In this document: piece after piece, positions 1-10,179 of the stretch | Numbering within the stretch: position 1 is the first letter of the stretch | How the letters are laid out: each line of letters opens with the position of its first letter | NCBI GenBank assembly: GCA_012514975.1 | Contig: JAAYZF010000477.1 | Coordinates: 1-36,199 of the forward strand | DNA from: a bacterium | GTDB lineage: Bacteria > Auribacterota > UBA3054 > JAAYZF01 | DNA: 36,199 nt | Direction of reading: 5' to 3' | Notes under the pieces: model-generated | Databases searched by the model: none | Told to the model about the DNA's origin: nothing | What the model saw: only the letters and a program-made list of their open reading frames with translations | Translations under genes and position numbers: made by a program

Positions 1-2577
1 AATCTCGGCCTGGACCTGCAGGGCGGGCTGTACGTCATCCTCAAGGTCGAGCTCGACGACGCCGTCCGCGTCCAGAACCAGAACACGCGCGAACGCATCA
101 AGGACACGCTCGATGAGAAGGAGATCGAGTATGTCCGCGTCGTTGACACGACGCCGACGACGATCGAGCTGACGCTCACGAACGCCGCGATGGCAAAGGC
201 GGCGATCACCGCGCTCAAGGCGGACCTGAACTACGCGGACGAGATTTCCATCCCCGACGAGCCGTTCAACAACGCCTTCACCGTCAGGCTTAAAGCCGAT
301 TTTGTCGGCCGCACAAGGGTCCGCGCGCTCGAGCAGGCGCGCCGCGTGGTCGAGAACCGCATCAACGAGCTCGGCCTCACCGAACCCTCGATCCAGGTCC
401 AGCGCCCCGAACGCATCATCGTCCAGCTTCCCGGCGAGAAGGATCCGAACCGCGTTCTGCGGCTGTTGAAGCAGACTGCGAAGCTCGAATTCCACGTGTG
501 CGCGCCCGAGAACGTGACCGAGCGCGTCATCAACAGCATCGACCGCATCAAACGGATCAAGGACAAGCTCCGCGTCGAGTCCGGCCGTGTCGAGGAAGGC
601 GGGACGTTTGTCTCGTACAAGATCGAGGACACGGACACCGAGTATTTCAAGGCGGTGCTTGCCGACAGCAACGTGCTGGCGCGCATCCCGGAGAACTACG
701 TCCTGCTGCTTGGCCGCGCGGTGCCGGATGAATCCGCCGGGCGTGTCTACCGCGAATTCGCCCTGGTCGAGCGCGACGTCGCCATTGACGGCATGTCGGT
801 CAAGGATGCCAAGGTGACGCTGCAAAGCACGGCGCAGGACCGGCAGGTGGCCCTTTCGCTCGACGGCCGCGGGCTCGCCCGGCTGCACACGACGTCCCGC
901 CGGTGCGAGAACCTCTACAAGATGAAGGGCCAGGTCTCCCGCCTCGCCATCATCCTCGACGACGTCATCTACTCGGCGCCCACGCTGATCACGTTCATCC
1001 CGAACAATCCCGTCATCAAGGGATCCTTCACCGAACGCGAGTCGGCGGACCTTGCGCTTGTGCTGCGCAGCGGCGCCCTTCCGGCTAAGATGGAGATCAT
1101 GCAGAACCAGGTCGTCGGCGCCAGCCTTGGCGCGGACTCGATCCGCAAAGGGGTGATATCGGGCATCGTCGGCGCGGCGCTTATCGCCGTGTTCATGATA
1201 GGCTACTACCTTCTCGCCGGCCTGGTCGCCAATCTTGCCCTGGTGCTCAACACGCTGATCCTGCTTGCCGTGCTCGCGTTCTTCCGCGCGACGCTGACGC
1301 TCCCCGGCATCGCCGGCGTGATCCTTACGATCGGCATGGCGGTGGACGCGAATGTCATCATCTACGAGCGCATCCGCGAAGAGCTTGCCGCGGGCAAGGA
1401 GCTCCGCGCCGCGATCCGCGACGGGTTCGCGCGCGCCTGGGTCGTCATCTTCGACTCGAACTTGACGACCATCATCACCGCGGTCATCCTGTACGTGATG
1501 GGCACGGGCCCGATCCGCGGGTTCGGCTTGACGCTGATGATCGGCCTGGCGGCCAATCTTATCACTGCCGTGTTCATCTGCCGCTGGGTCTTCGACCTGA
1601 TGCTGCTGCGCCCCGGGTTCACCACGCTGCGGATGTACCAGCTCTTCCCGCGGCCGAAGATCGATTTCATGGGCAAGCAGCTTTACTGCATCACTGCGTC
1701 GCTCATACTGATCGTCGCGGGCATGGCGGTGTTCGGCGTCCGCGTCGCCAACCAGCAGGCCGCAATGCGGGCAAACAAGACGCAGTTGGGCGAGTCGCTC
1801 CTGCAGAAGCCGATGTACGGCATCGAGCTGACCGGCGGCGACATGGTGCGCCTCCAGTTCTCGCAGCCCGCCTCGGTCGCCTCGATCCGCCAGGTCCTGT
1901 CGGGCATCGGCATGGGCGACAGCACCATCCAGGCCGTCGGCGGCGGGAACCAGGTGCTCATCCGCAGCGCGTTCAACTCGAGCACCAATGCCGTCGCCGC
2001 GCTCCAGGCAGCGATGACGGACAACCCGTTCACCGTGCTCGAGGAAGACCGCATCGGCCCGGCGATCGGCGGCGACCTGGTGAGAAAGGCCATCATCGCC
2101 ATCGTGCTCTCGCTGATCGCCATGGTCATCTATCTCTGGTTCCGCTTCGAGCTCGAGTTCGGCATTGGCGCGATGATCGCCCTTCTGCATGACGTGCTGG
2201 TCGTCGTCGCGTTCTTCGCGCTCACCGGCCGCCAAATCTCGCTGGGCGTCATCGCCTCGCTCCTGACGATCGTCGGCTATTCGGTGAACGACACGATCGT
2301 CATCTTCGACCGCGTCCGCGAGAATCTTCATGTGACCAAGGGGATGAAGCTGTCCGACCTGATGAACCTGTCGATCAACCAGACGCTGTCGCGCACGCTG
2401 CTGACGTCGGTGCTGACGCTCATGGTGGTTGTGGCCCAGTATCTCTTCGGCGGCGAGGTGATCAACGATTTCGCGTTCGCGATGATGATCGGCATCATTG
2501 CCGGCAGTTATTCGACCGTGTACATCGCCAACCCGGCCGTCCTGTTCTGGAACAAGTTCGTGAAGAGGGCGAAATAA
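1..2577 (+). CDS. secDF: Fused protein translocase subunit SecDF (5' end truncated by window edge)
   Basis: Frame 1 is open from base 1 (NLGLDLQGGLYVILKVE, the SecD GLDLQGG motif) into the 190..2577 ORF; SecD-type TM block (GIAGVILTIGMAVDANVIIYERIREE) followed by SecF-type block (VGYSVNDTIVIFDRVREN). Confidence 0.95.
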   Translation, partial: NLGLDLQGGLYVILKVELDDAVRVQNQNTRERIKDTLDEKEIEYVRVVDTTPTTIELTLTNAAMAKAAITALKADLNYADEISIPDEPFNNAFTVRLKADFVGRTRVRALEQARRVVENRINELGLTEPSIQVQRPERIIVQLPGEKDPNRVLRLLKQTAKLEFHVCAPENVTERVINSIDRIKRIKDKLRVESGRVEEGGTFVSYKIEDTDTEYFKAVLADSNVLARIPENYVLLLGRAVPDESAGRVYREFALVERDVAIDGMSVKDAKVTLQSTAQDRQVALSLDGRGLARLHTTSRRCENLYKMKGQVSRLAIILDDVIYSAPTLITFIPNNPVIKGSFTERESADLALVLRSGALPAKMEIMQNQVVGASLGADSIRKGVISGIVGAALIAVFMIGYYLLAGLVANLALVLNTLILLAVLAFFRATLTLPGIAGVILTIGMAVDANVIIYERIREELAAGKELRAAIRDGFARAWVVIFDSNLTTIITAVILYVMGTGPIRGFGLTLMIGLAANLITAVFICRWVFDLMLLRPGFTTLRMYQLFPRPKIDFMGKQLYCITASLILIVAGMAVFGVRVANQQAAMRANKTQLGESLLQKPMYGIELTGGDMVRLQFSQPASVASIRQVLSGIGMGDSTIQAVGGGNQVLIRSAFNSSTNAVAALQAAMTDNPFTVLEEDRIGPAIGGDLVRKAIIAIVLSLIAMVIYLWFRFELEFGIGAMIALLHDVLVVVAFFALTGRQISLGVIASLLTIVGYSVNDTIVIFDRVRENLHVTKGMKLSDLMNLSINQTLSRTLLTSVLTLMVVVAQYLFGGEVINDFAFAMMIGIIAGSYSTVYIANPAVLFWNKFVKRAK

Positions 2578-2587
2578 GGCGCGTGCA

Positions 2588-3601
2588 ATGAAATACCTCG
2601 TCACCGGCGGCGCCGGGTTCATCGGCTCCAATTTCGTCCATTATCTCCTGCAGACCTACCCGGGCTGCACGGTGATCAACCTGGACAAACTCACCTACGC
2701 GGGCAACCTTGACAACCTCAAGGACATCGCCGGCGACGCGCGCCACCATTTCATCCAGGGCGACATCACCGACGAAACGCTTGTCGAGTCAATGTTCTGC
2801 GAAGGCATTGACGTGGCCGTCAACTTCGCCGCGGAAACCCATGTCGACCGCTCGATCGGCGACCCCGCCGCGTTCATCAAGACCGACGTCTACGGCACCT
2901 ATGTCCTGCTCGAAGCCGCCAAACGCTGCGGCATCAAGAAGTTCATCCAGATTTCCACCGATGAAGTCTACGGCTCCATCGAGCATGGCCGCTCGTCGAT
3001 CGAGACCGACCAGCTCCTGCCGCGCAACCCCTACTCGGCCAGCAAAGCCGGCGCGGACCGTCTGGCGTACTCGTACTACGCCACGTACGGCGTGCCCGTC
3101 TGCATCACCCGGGCCTCGAACAACTACGGGCCGTACCAGTATCCCGAGAAACTGATCCCGCTCTTCGTGACCAACCTCCTCGAGAACAAGCCCGTCCCCA
3201 TTTACGGAGACGGCAGGAACGTGCGCGACTGGCTCCACGTCATGGACCATTGCCGCGGCATCGACTGCGTCATAAGGAACGGCGCCGATGGCGAAGTCTA
3301 CAACATCGGCGGAGGCAACGAGCGCGAGAACATCGAGATCGTCAACCTCATGTTCGGGCACCTCGGCAAACCCGAATCGCTCAAGCAGTATGTCAAGGAC
3401 CGCCTTGGCCATGACCGCCGCTATTCCCTCGATTCCGCCAAGCTCGCGAGGCTCGGCTGGAGACCACAGGTCGAGTTCGCGGCAGGCATCCGCGAGACGA
3501 TCGACTGGTACGTCAAGAACCGCTGGTGGTGGGAGAAACTCAAGAGCGGCGAGTACTGGGAATATTACCGGAAGCAGTACGTCGACCGCGAACAGAAATG
3601 A
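2588..3601 (+). CDS. rfbB: dTDP-glucose 4,6-dehydratase
   Basis: Extended SDR: GGAGFIGSNFVHYLL N-terminus, AAETHVDRSI, STDEVYGS, YSASKAGAD. Confidence 0.93.
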   Translation: MKYLVTGGAGFIGSNFVHYLLQTYPGCTVINLDKLTYAGNLDNLKDIAGDARHHFIQGDITDETLVESMFCEGIDVAVNFAAETHVDRSIGDPAAFIKTDVYGTYVLLEAAKRCGIKKFIQISTDEVYGSIEHGRSSIETDQLLPRNPYSASKAGADRLAYSYYATYGVPVCITRASNNYGPYQYPEKLIPLFVTNLLENKPVPIYGDGRNVRDWLHVMDHCRGIDCVIRNGADGEVYNIGGGNERENIEIVNLMFGHLGKPESLKQYVKDRLGHDRRYSLDSAKLARLGWRPQVEFAAGIRETIDWYVKNRWWWEKLKSGEYWEYYRKQYVDREQK

Positions 3602-3668
3602 GCCGCGCCTTGCACGGTGATCCGGCAGGGCTCTCGAAGAAAGACACTCAGACCATAGACGCGTAGAC

Positions 3669-3702
3669 GGCCGGCACAGACTGTTTCGCTGCCGGCCTTT
3701 TT
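3669..3702 (+). terminator. Rho-independent terminator after rfbB
   Basis: GGCCGGCA(3669-3676) / TGCCGGCC(3690-3697) perfect 8-bp stem followed by TTTTT. Confidence 0.85.
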
Positions 3703-3719
3703 GCAAGCAGCCAGCTCGC

Positions 3720-5549
3720 ATGGCAGAACTGACAGGAGTCACGATGACAGCACCTCCGACGACCAACAAGAAACTGATCGCCTGGGTCAACGATATCGCC
3801 GCCCTCGCCACGCCCGCCTCAGTCCATTGGTGCGACGGCTCGGACAAGGAGTACCACGCGCTCTGCGACCTGATGGTCAGCCACGGCACGTTCACCAGGC
3901 TCAACGAGAAGCTCCGCCCGGGCTGCTACCTCGCACGCTCGCACGCAAGCGACGTCGCCCGCGTCGAGGACCGCACGTACATCTGCGCGAAGTCGAAAGA
4001 GGAGGCCGGGCCGACAAACAACTGGACCGAGCCGACCGAGATGCGTGCGAAGCTCCGGGCCATGTTCAAAGGCTGCATGAAAGGCCGCACGCTCTACGTC
4101 ATCCCCTTCTCCATGGGCCCGATCGGCTCGCCCGTGGCGAAGATCGGCGTCGAGATCACCGATTCCCCTTATGTCGTCGTCAACATGCGCATCATGACGC
4201 GCATGGGCGCCGCCGCGCTCAACGCGCTGGGCGACGGCGATTTCATCCCCTGCGTTCACTCGGTCGGCGCGCCGCTCGAGCCGGGCCGGCAGGATGCCCC
4301 ATGGCCGTGCGAGCCCGACCCGGCGAAGAAGTACATTGTCCATTTCCCCGACACGCGCGAGATCTGGTCGTACGGCTCCGGGTACGGCGGCAACGCGCTG
4401 CTCGGGAAGAAATGCCTTGCGCTGCGCATCGCCTCAGTTGCGGCGCGCGCCGAAGGCTGGCTGGCCGAGCACATGCTGATCCTTGCGCTCACGTCGCCCA
4501 AGGGGGAAAAACACTACATCTGCGCCGCCTTCCCCAGCGCGTGCGGCAAGACGAACCTTGCCATGATGCAACCCGCGCTGCCGGGCTGGACAGTCAGGTG
4601 CGTCGGCGACGACATTGCATGGATTCGCATCGGAGCCGACGGGCGGCTGTACGCGGTGAATCCCGAGCACGGCTTCTTCGGCGTCGCGCCCGGCACATCC
4701 GCGCAGTCGAACTTCAACGCGATGGAAACGATCAGGCGCAACACCATTTTCACCAATGTGGCGCTCACGCCCGAGGGTGATGTGTGGTGGGAGGACATGG
4801 GCGGGCCCGCGCCGGCAAAGGCGATCGACTGGGAGGGGAACGAATGGACGCCCGGCTGCGGCCGCAAGGCTGCGCACCCGAACGCCAGGTTCACCGCCCC
4901 CGCGGCGCAGTGCCCGGTGATCGACCCCGAGTGGGAGAGCCCGGAGGGCGTGCCGGTCTCCGCCTTCCTTTTCGGCGGCCGGCGGCCCGGCACGATTCCG
5001 CTCGTCAGCGAGGCCTTCTCGTGGGAACACGGCGTGTTCATGGGCTCGGCAGCCGGATCGGAGACAACCACTGCCGCGCTCGGCAAAGCGGGCGTTCTGC
5101 GCCGCGACCCGTTCGCGATGCTCCCCTTCTGCGGCTACCATATGGGCGACTACCTTGCCCACTGGATCTCGATCGCATCGCGCACCGACCGGGCCAAACT
5201 GCCCAAGGTCTTCTTCGTCAACTGGTTCCGCAAGAGCACCGAAGGCAAGTGGCTCTGGCCCGGCTACGGCGACAACAGCCGCGTGCTCAAGTGGATCTGC
5301 GAACGCGTCGCCGGCACGGGCAAGGCCGTCAAGACTCCCATCGGCAACCTGCCCACGCCCGATGCGCTTGATCTGTCGGGATTGGATGTGTCAGAGGAGG
5401 ACATGCGGCAGCTCCTGGCCATCGATGTAGAGGGATGGAAGCGCGAGGCGGACAATATCGGGAGCTATTATGATACGCTGGGCAGCCACCTGCCCGCCGC
5501 GCTGCGCGCCGAGCTCGAACAGCTCCGCCAGCGCCTGGCAACGGCGTGA
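3720..5549 (+). CDS. pckG: Phosphoenolpyruvate carboxykinase (GTP)
   Basis: 609 aa; [14 protein letters not shown]-loop, [32 protein letters not shown]-type PEPCK. The internal Met of [10 protein letters not shown] is an alternative start. Confidence 0.95.
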   Translation: MAELTGVTMTAPPTTNKKLIAWVNDIAALATPASVHWCDGSDKEYHALCDLMVSHGTFTRLNEKLRPGCYLARSHASDVARVEDRTYICAKSKEEAGPTNNWTEPTEMRAKLRAMFKGCMKGRTLYVIPFSMGPIGSPVAKIGVEITDSPYVVVNMRIMTRMGAAALNALGDGDFIPCVHSVGAPLEPGRQDAPWPCEPDPAKKYIVHFPDTREIWSYGSGYGGNALLGKKCLALRIASVAARAEGWLAEHMLILALTSPKGEKHYICAAFPSACGKTNLAMMQPALPGWTVRCVGDDIAWIRIGADGRLYAVNPEHGFFGVAPGTSAQSNFNAMETIRRNTIFTNVALTPEGDVWWEDMGGPAPAKAIDWEGNEWTPGCGRKAAHPNARFTAPAAQCPVIDPEWESPEGVPVSAFLFGGRRPGTIPLVSEAFSWEHGVFMGSAAGSETTTAALGKAGVLRRDPFAMLPFCGYHMGDYLAHWISIASRTDRAKLPKVFFVNWFRKSTEGKWLWPGYGDNSRVLKWICERVAGTGKAVKTPIGNLPTPDALDLSGLDVSEEDMRQLLAIDVEGWKREADNIGSYYDTLGSHLPAALRAELEQLRQRLATA

Positions 5550-5573
5550 TTCGTGGCTGAGGCAGTGACGGAC

Positions 5574-5606
5574 AGAAAGGGCCGCGCACACCGCGCGGCC
5601 CTTTCT
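5574..5606. terminator. Bidirectional terminator between convergent pckG and HDAC-fusion genes
   Basis: AGAAAGGGCCGCGC(5574-5587) / GCGCGGCCCTTTCT(5593-5606), 14-bp perfect stem with loop ACACC; the minus-strand stop codon (5605-5607) overlaps it. Confidence 0.8.
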
Positions 5607-7347
5607 ATGCGCATGGTCGGCCGTCTTCACCGGCGCACAGGCCGGTAAAGAACTGACGCGCGTTGGCGCCGATTGTGCGATTGTCGTACCCGCCTTCCTG
5701 CACAACCACTGTCGGCACATTCACAGCGGCAATCCGCAGGCCGATCTCCTTGTACACCGGCCCCCGCAACGGCCATGAGCCGGTCGGATCCCCTTTCGCC
5801 GTATCCAGACCGAGGCAGACGACCAAGTGCGCGGGTCTGAACGCGCGAAGGTGCTTCAGCGCGCCGTCGAGCGTGGCAAGGTAGCGCTCGGCATTGATCG
5901 TTTCAGGCAGGGGGTAATTGATGTTGAACCCCTTCCCGGCACCCTCGCCGCGTTCGTCGGCGAATCCGCTGAAATACGGGAAGGCGAACGACGGGTGACC
6001 ATGAATCGAGACGGTCAGCACGTCGTCACGCCGGTAGAAAATCCGCTCCTGGCCATTGCCGTGATGGTAGTCGATGTCCAGCAGGGCAACGCGGCCATAG
6101 CGCGACAGATAGTGCGCGGCAACCGCGGCATTGTTGAAGTAGCAGAAGCCGCCGAAGGAACTCTTTTCGGCATGGTGTCCCGGCGGCCGCACCAATGCGT
6201 ATGCAACGCGCGCGCCTTCAACCACTTTCTGCGCCGCGGTGAGTGCGCAGTCGACCGCGCGGCGCGCGGCGAGGTGCACGTCATGCGTAAGCGGCGTGAA
6301 CGTGTCGATGCAGTAGTAGCCGGCCCGCACCGCCAGTTCAATCGGTGGGCGCGCGTTATTGCGGAGCGGAAAGACGTACGGATACACCGTTTCGTCCGGT
6401 TCAAGCGATTCGCACACGCGCTTGATGTACTGCAGGTAGCCCGCGTCATGCACTGAAGGCAGCCAGCGCGCGCCTTCGCTTCCGGGCGCGACCCGTGTGA
6501 ACAGCCCTGTGGGAATGATCGCATCGAGAATCGTGCGGATGCGCACCGGCGCCTCGAAGTATCCGCGCTCGCGGATGTGGTGCAACTCGTGCTGGTCGCT
6601 GACGACAAGCGCCACACGCCCGTCCGCGGAAGACACGTCAACGGTGCGCCCCCGTGGCAGATACCGCCAGTCGCGCAACCGCACGGGGTCTTCGACAACA
6701 GAATTCACCACCAATGCCACGTACTCCGGCGTGCAGACATGCTTGTACTTGCGCTCAAGCACGCAGCGGATGAGGTCGCGCAGGTATGCCGCGCGCAGCA
6801 CGGTGCCTTGGCCAAGGTCGTCAAAGACCAGGTAGGGCGGATTGTCGCCGCCGGGCTTCAGCGGCGTCTCGTACGCGGTGTTGACGATCGGCCGCGCGCC
6901 GAATGATTCATAGAATCGAAGACGGGCTTGGCTTTGCGCCAGCACGTCCGGATCGGAGCACAGCGCAGGATCGTCAGGGAGACATTCGTAGAACAGGCCC
7001 GTCACGCCCCGCACAAGCGCCTCCTCACGCATGCGCTGGTACAACGCGGCGCCGATACCGCGCCCGACGAGACCCTTGTCTGCCGCGAGATAGTCAAGGT
7101 AGGCGAAGCGCAGCTTCATCTCGTGCGACAGCAGGGCACAGCCGCGCACCTTGCCGCTGCTTGTCTCGGCGACATACATCACCGAGCGAAAGCCATATTT
7201 GATGGGATCGCGCACGATGTCGGGAATGGCGTCGATCTTGGCGCGCTTGAGTGCGGAGAACTGCGCGGCGAGGATGTCGCACGCCTGTTTCATCGCCGTC
7301 TTGTTCGCAGGAGAGATGTCGTCGAATATCCGCCGGATCCTGAACAT
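5605..7347 (-). CDS. GNAT N-acetyltransferase fused to histone deacetylase / AcuC / acetylpolyamine amidohydrolase-family domain
   Basis: N-terminal ~180 aa with GNAT motif A (GLVGRGIGAALYQRMREEA); C-terminal HDAC motifs RPPGHHAE, LLDIDYHHGNGQE, GLDTAKGDPTG, QEGGYD. Start chosen as MFRIRR after GGGAGGTGGCT. Confidence 0.9.
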   Translation of the reverse strand: MFRIRRIFDDISPANKTAMKQACDILAAQFSALKRAKIDAIPDIVRDPIKYGFRSVMYVAETSSGKVRGCALLSHEMKLRFAYLDYLAADKGLVGRGIGAALYQRMREEALVRGVTGLFYECLPDDPALCSDPDVLAQSQARLRFYESFGARPIVNTAYETPLKPGGDNPPYLVFDDLGQGTVLRAAYLRDLIRCVLERKYKHVCTPEYVALVVNSVVEDPVRLRDWRYLPRGRTVDVSSADGRVALVVSDQHELHHIRERGYFEAPVRIRTILDAIIPTGLFTRVAPGSEGARWLPSVHDAGYLQYIKRVCESLEPDETVYPYVFPLRNNARPPIELAVRAGYYCIDTFTPLTHDVHLAARRAVDCALTAAQKVVEGARVAYALVRPPGHHAEKSSFGGFCYFNNAAVAAHYLSRYGRVALLDIDYHHGNGQERIFYRRDDVLTVSIHGHPSFAFPYFSGFADERGEGAGKGFNINYPLPETINAERYLATLDGALKHLRAFRPAHLVVCLGLDTAKGDPTGSWPLRGPVYKEIGLRIAAVNVPTVVVQEGGYDNRTIGANARQFFTGLCAGEDGRPCA

Positions 7348-7389
7348 AGCCACCTCCCATGCAGGCGATGTCACGCCCGTCACTCCGCA

Positions 7390-8787
7390 TCAAAGCGCCA
7401 GAAGTCTCACGCCGGCAACACGGGCGAACAGGGCGAGTTCGTCGATCACATCGCCGGCCACGGCATGGATGTGGTTCGCATGCAGCTCGTTGAGCAGCGT
7501 CCGTGGGTCAACCGCGCTGCGCACGAACAGGTGCGGCCAGCTCGGGCAGCTCTCCGCGAGCCATGACTCCCGTGCGGCAACCGCCTCGGCGCGGTACGCC
7601 AGCAGCACCATGCCGTCGCGGTCATGCATCAGCCGCGCGCACGTCAACGGCCCCGGCCCGCCAATGTATTTCACGTGGCAGCCGGCGCCTGCGTACTTCG
7701 GTATCACCGGGACAAGCTCGACGGCGTCGAGCGGCTTCGCGCCCTTGCGCCCGCGGGCAGCGTAGTGCACCGACGCGGCCCCGCAGTTGCAGAGCGTCCA
7801 CAGGCGTCTACGCGCGTCATAATGGCGGACGTCCATGAAGAGCGCGGGGATGCCGCTGATCAACTGGAGGATCTGCATTGTCAGCGCGCCATCACCATCC
7901 GCCTCGCAGGCGCAGGCGACGGGCGCGCGCGGGCCGTCCCAGTCGATCGTGGCAGGCAGGAAGGCCGCGGAAAGGCATTGCGTCCAGTAGTACTCGGAGA
8001 GATCGTAGTGGCATTTGATGCCGACGAAGTCGAGCTGCCGGTCGTCGATGATCTGCTTGACGGCCTGCGCGCACGCCGCCTGCTCCTTAAGCGTTTCCCT
8101 CGTCAGTTTGCTTCCCGCGGCATAGCAGACCGCGCCGCAGTGCTGCTCGAGCCACCGGGCTATGCGCGCGCGTTCCTTCTCCGGCACGAGCGCGGCGCGG
8201 CGCAGAATCTCGCTCTGATCAACGTGATCAGCGTCCACGCCGAACACGCGGTGCCATTCGATCCCCGATGACGCGACGCCGGTGAGCATGCCGATCGACC
8301 TGCCGCCGATCTGGCCGTACACCTGGCCGCGCAGCGCGTGCCGGGCGCCGCATGCCTTGACGAACACGGCGAGCGCGCGCTTCACTCCGCGTGCCGACAG
8401 CGGGCCCCAGATGCGCGTCTGGAAGTGCCCGGTCTGCTCGAGCGCGCCGCCGGCGGCAAGCATGCCGCCCATGCCGGGCAGGCCCGCCTCGCCAGGCGAG
8501 AGGATCACGACGGGTTTCCGCAGCACATCCGCCGCGATCACCGCAAGGTTGGGAAATGCAAAGACGGGGATGTTGAACGCCACGGCAGCAACGTCATGCG
8601 CCAGCAGCCGCTTCGCCTCGCGCACCGCCATGCGCGGCTGGTGGATGACCGACTCTCCGCGCACGGGCTCCGCGCCGCATTGTTCGAGTGCGGCGGCGAT
8701 GCGCCGTTCATGGCGCTGTATGCCCGGGCGCAGCGTCTCGTGCACGCGCGTCCGGCCGTCGGAAAAGGAAAGAAGTCCAATGCGCAT
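7390..8787 (-). CDS. L-fucose/L-arabinose isomerase-like family protein
   Basis: MRIGLLSFSDGRTRVHE..., IGGRSIGMLTGV, DFVGIKCHYDLSEYYWTQCLSAAFLP, ACEADGDGALTMQIL; layout typical of fucose-isomerase-like proteins. Start moved to MRIG, preceded by GAGAGG. Confidence 0.75.
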   Translation of the reverse strand: MRIGLLSFSDGRTRVHETLRPGIQRHERRIAAALEQCGAEPVRGESVIHQPRMAVREAKRLLAHDVAAVAFNIPVFAFPNLAVIAADVLRKPVVILSPGEAGLPGMGGMLAAGGALEQTGHFQTRIWGPLSARGVKRALAVFVKACGARHALRGQVYGQIGGRSIGMLTGVASSGIEWHRVFGVDADHVDQSEILRRAALVPEKERARIARWLEQHCGAVCYAAGSKLTRETLKEQAACAQAVKQIIDDRQLDFVGIKCHYDLSEYYWTQCLSAAFLPATIDWDGPRAPVACACEADGDGALTMQILQLISGIPALFMDVRHYDARRRLWTLCNCGAASVHYAARGRKGAKPLDAVELVPVIPKYAGAGCHVKYIGGPGPLTCARLMHDRDGMVLLAYRAEAVAARESWLAESCPSWPHLFVRSAVDPRTLLNELHANHIHAVAGDVIDELALFARVAGVRLLAL

Positions 8788-8855
8788 GATCATCCTCTCT
8801 GGAGGCCGCGCGGCCTCCTGTGTGCGCCCGGGCGGGCGCAGTGGCGCACGCCGCG

Positions 8856-10148
8856 TCACACCGGCGTGCAATAGGGCCCCTCGGGCACCGCGGCGATCGT
8901 CCCGCCGCGTGCGACACAGGCGTCAACAAGGCGCTGCAGCGCGGCGGTGGGATCGTCGGGCGCGTACGTGGCGTTTACGGACAGCCGGTGCAGCGTCTCG
9001 GGCGCGATCCCTCCCGTCACGAAGCGCACGTGGTTCTCGCCTGCTTTTTCGAGCGCGCGAGAGTGCATCTGGAATTCCCATTGGTCCTTGATGAACACGC
9101 CGGGCTGCCTGATGTGGTCGAGAAACGCGCGCCAGCGGCCGACATACGCGAACATCGTCTCCGCATACACGCTGCTGCCGATTCCCTCGACGCAGCCGCC
9201 GAACGCGATCACCTTCCCGCCGCGCCGTACAGCCGGCAGACACGAGGTGAATCCCTTCACACACTGGTAAAACGTCGCGTCAAGCGGATAGCCGCCGCAG
9301 GAGGAGACCACCACGTCGGCTTCGCGCACGACAGGCGGGCACGCGTGCCGGGCCACGAACGCGCACGCGGCAAGATGCGCTTCCTCGAGCCCGCCGGCGA
9401 AGGCGGCGGCAACATGCCGATCCTTGTCCTGCACTACATTCAACGAGAAATCCACGCCCGCCATCCGCGCGATGGAGAGCGATTCACGGTGCAACGGGTT
9501 GCCTTCGAGCACGCCGTTCGTCGCGCATGGGTCGGCAATGAACTCATAGCCGTGAAACCGTTCGAGCGTGTCGAACGACGACAGCCCCGGACACACCGCC
9601 TTCCGCCCGCCGGAGAATCCGGCGAATATGTGCGGCTCGACCAGCCCCGTGATCATCCGGAACCCCGCCGCCAGGAACCGCTTGTTCAGCCGCACACGAC
9701 TGCCCGACCAGCTCCTGCCCGGCAGCCCGGCCAGCTCGGCCTCGCAGTCTGAATGATGGTTCACGATCCGGTACATCGCCGGCACGTCACGGCCGAACAT
9801 CTCGATGTGCTCGGCCGCCGTGCTTGGCCGGTGCATGCCGGTGGCGACAAGGATGGTGAGGTCATCGCGCGGGACGCCCGCATCCTCGATGCGCCGCAGA
9901 AGCTGCGGCAGGAACGCCGTGTACGCGATCGGGCGGGTGACGTCGGAGACGACGATCACCACCTCGCCCTTCCTGCGCCGCGCCAGCGCTGCGCCGAGCG
10001 CTTCAGCGCCAAGAGGCCGCTCCACCGCGTCCAGCACCAGCGCGTCCGCACGCGCCGCCGCGCGCGGATATCCCGACCGGTAGACGATCGCGTCGTCGGG
10101 TACCCGCAGCGAGATTTCCTCGCGGTGATAGGGGAAGTGCAGCATCAT
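8856..10148 (-). CDS. LarA-like nickel-dependent 2-hydroxyacid racemase/epimerase family protein (DUF2088-type)
   Basis: VSDVTRPIAY, VATGMHRPSTAAEH, IVNHHSDCE, EPHIFAGFSGGRKAVCPGL: LarA-like His and Lys positions. Start moved to MMLHF. Confidence 0.82.
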   Translation of the reverse strand: MMLHFPYHREEISLRVPDDAIVYRSGYPRAAARADALVLDAVERPLGAEALGAALARRRKGEVVIVVSDVTRPIAYTAFLPQLLRRIEDAGVPRDDLTILVATGMHRPSTAAEHIEMFGRDVPAMYRIVNHHSDCEAELAGLPGRSWSGSRVRLNKRFLAAGFRMITGLVEPHIFAGFSGGRKAVCPGLSSFDTLERFHGYEFIADPCATNGVLEGNPLHRESLSIARMAGVDFSLNVVQDKDRHVAAAFAGGLEEAHLAACAFVARHACPPVVREADVVVSSCGGYPLDATFYQCVKGFTSCLPAVRRGGKVIAFGGCVEGIGSSVYAETMFAYVGRWRAFLDHIRQPGVFIKDQWEFQMHSRALEKAGENHVRFVTGGIAPETLHRLSVNATYAPDDPTAALQRLVDACVARGGTIAAVPEGPYCTPV

Positions 10149-10179
10149 ACGCTCAACACCCTGGCGCGGCAGACCGCCG

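Noticed and set aside
2789-3904. 371-aa minus-strand ORF
   Set aside because: Antisense to rfbB and the pckG start; no motif.
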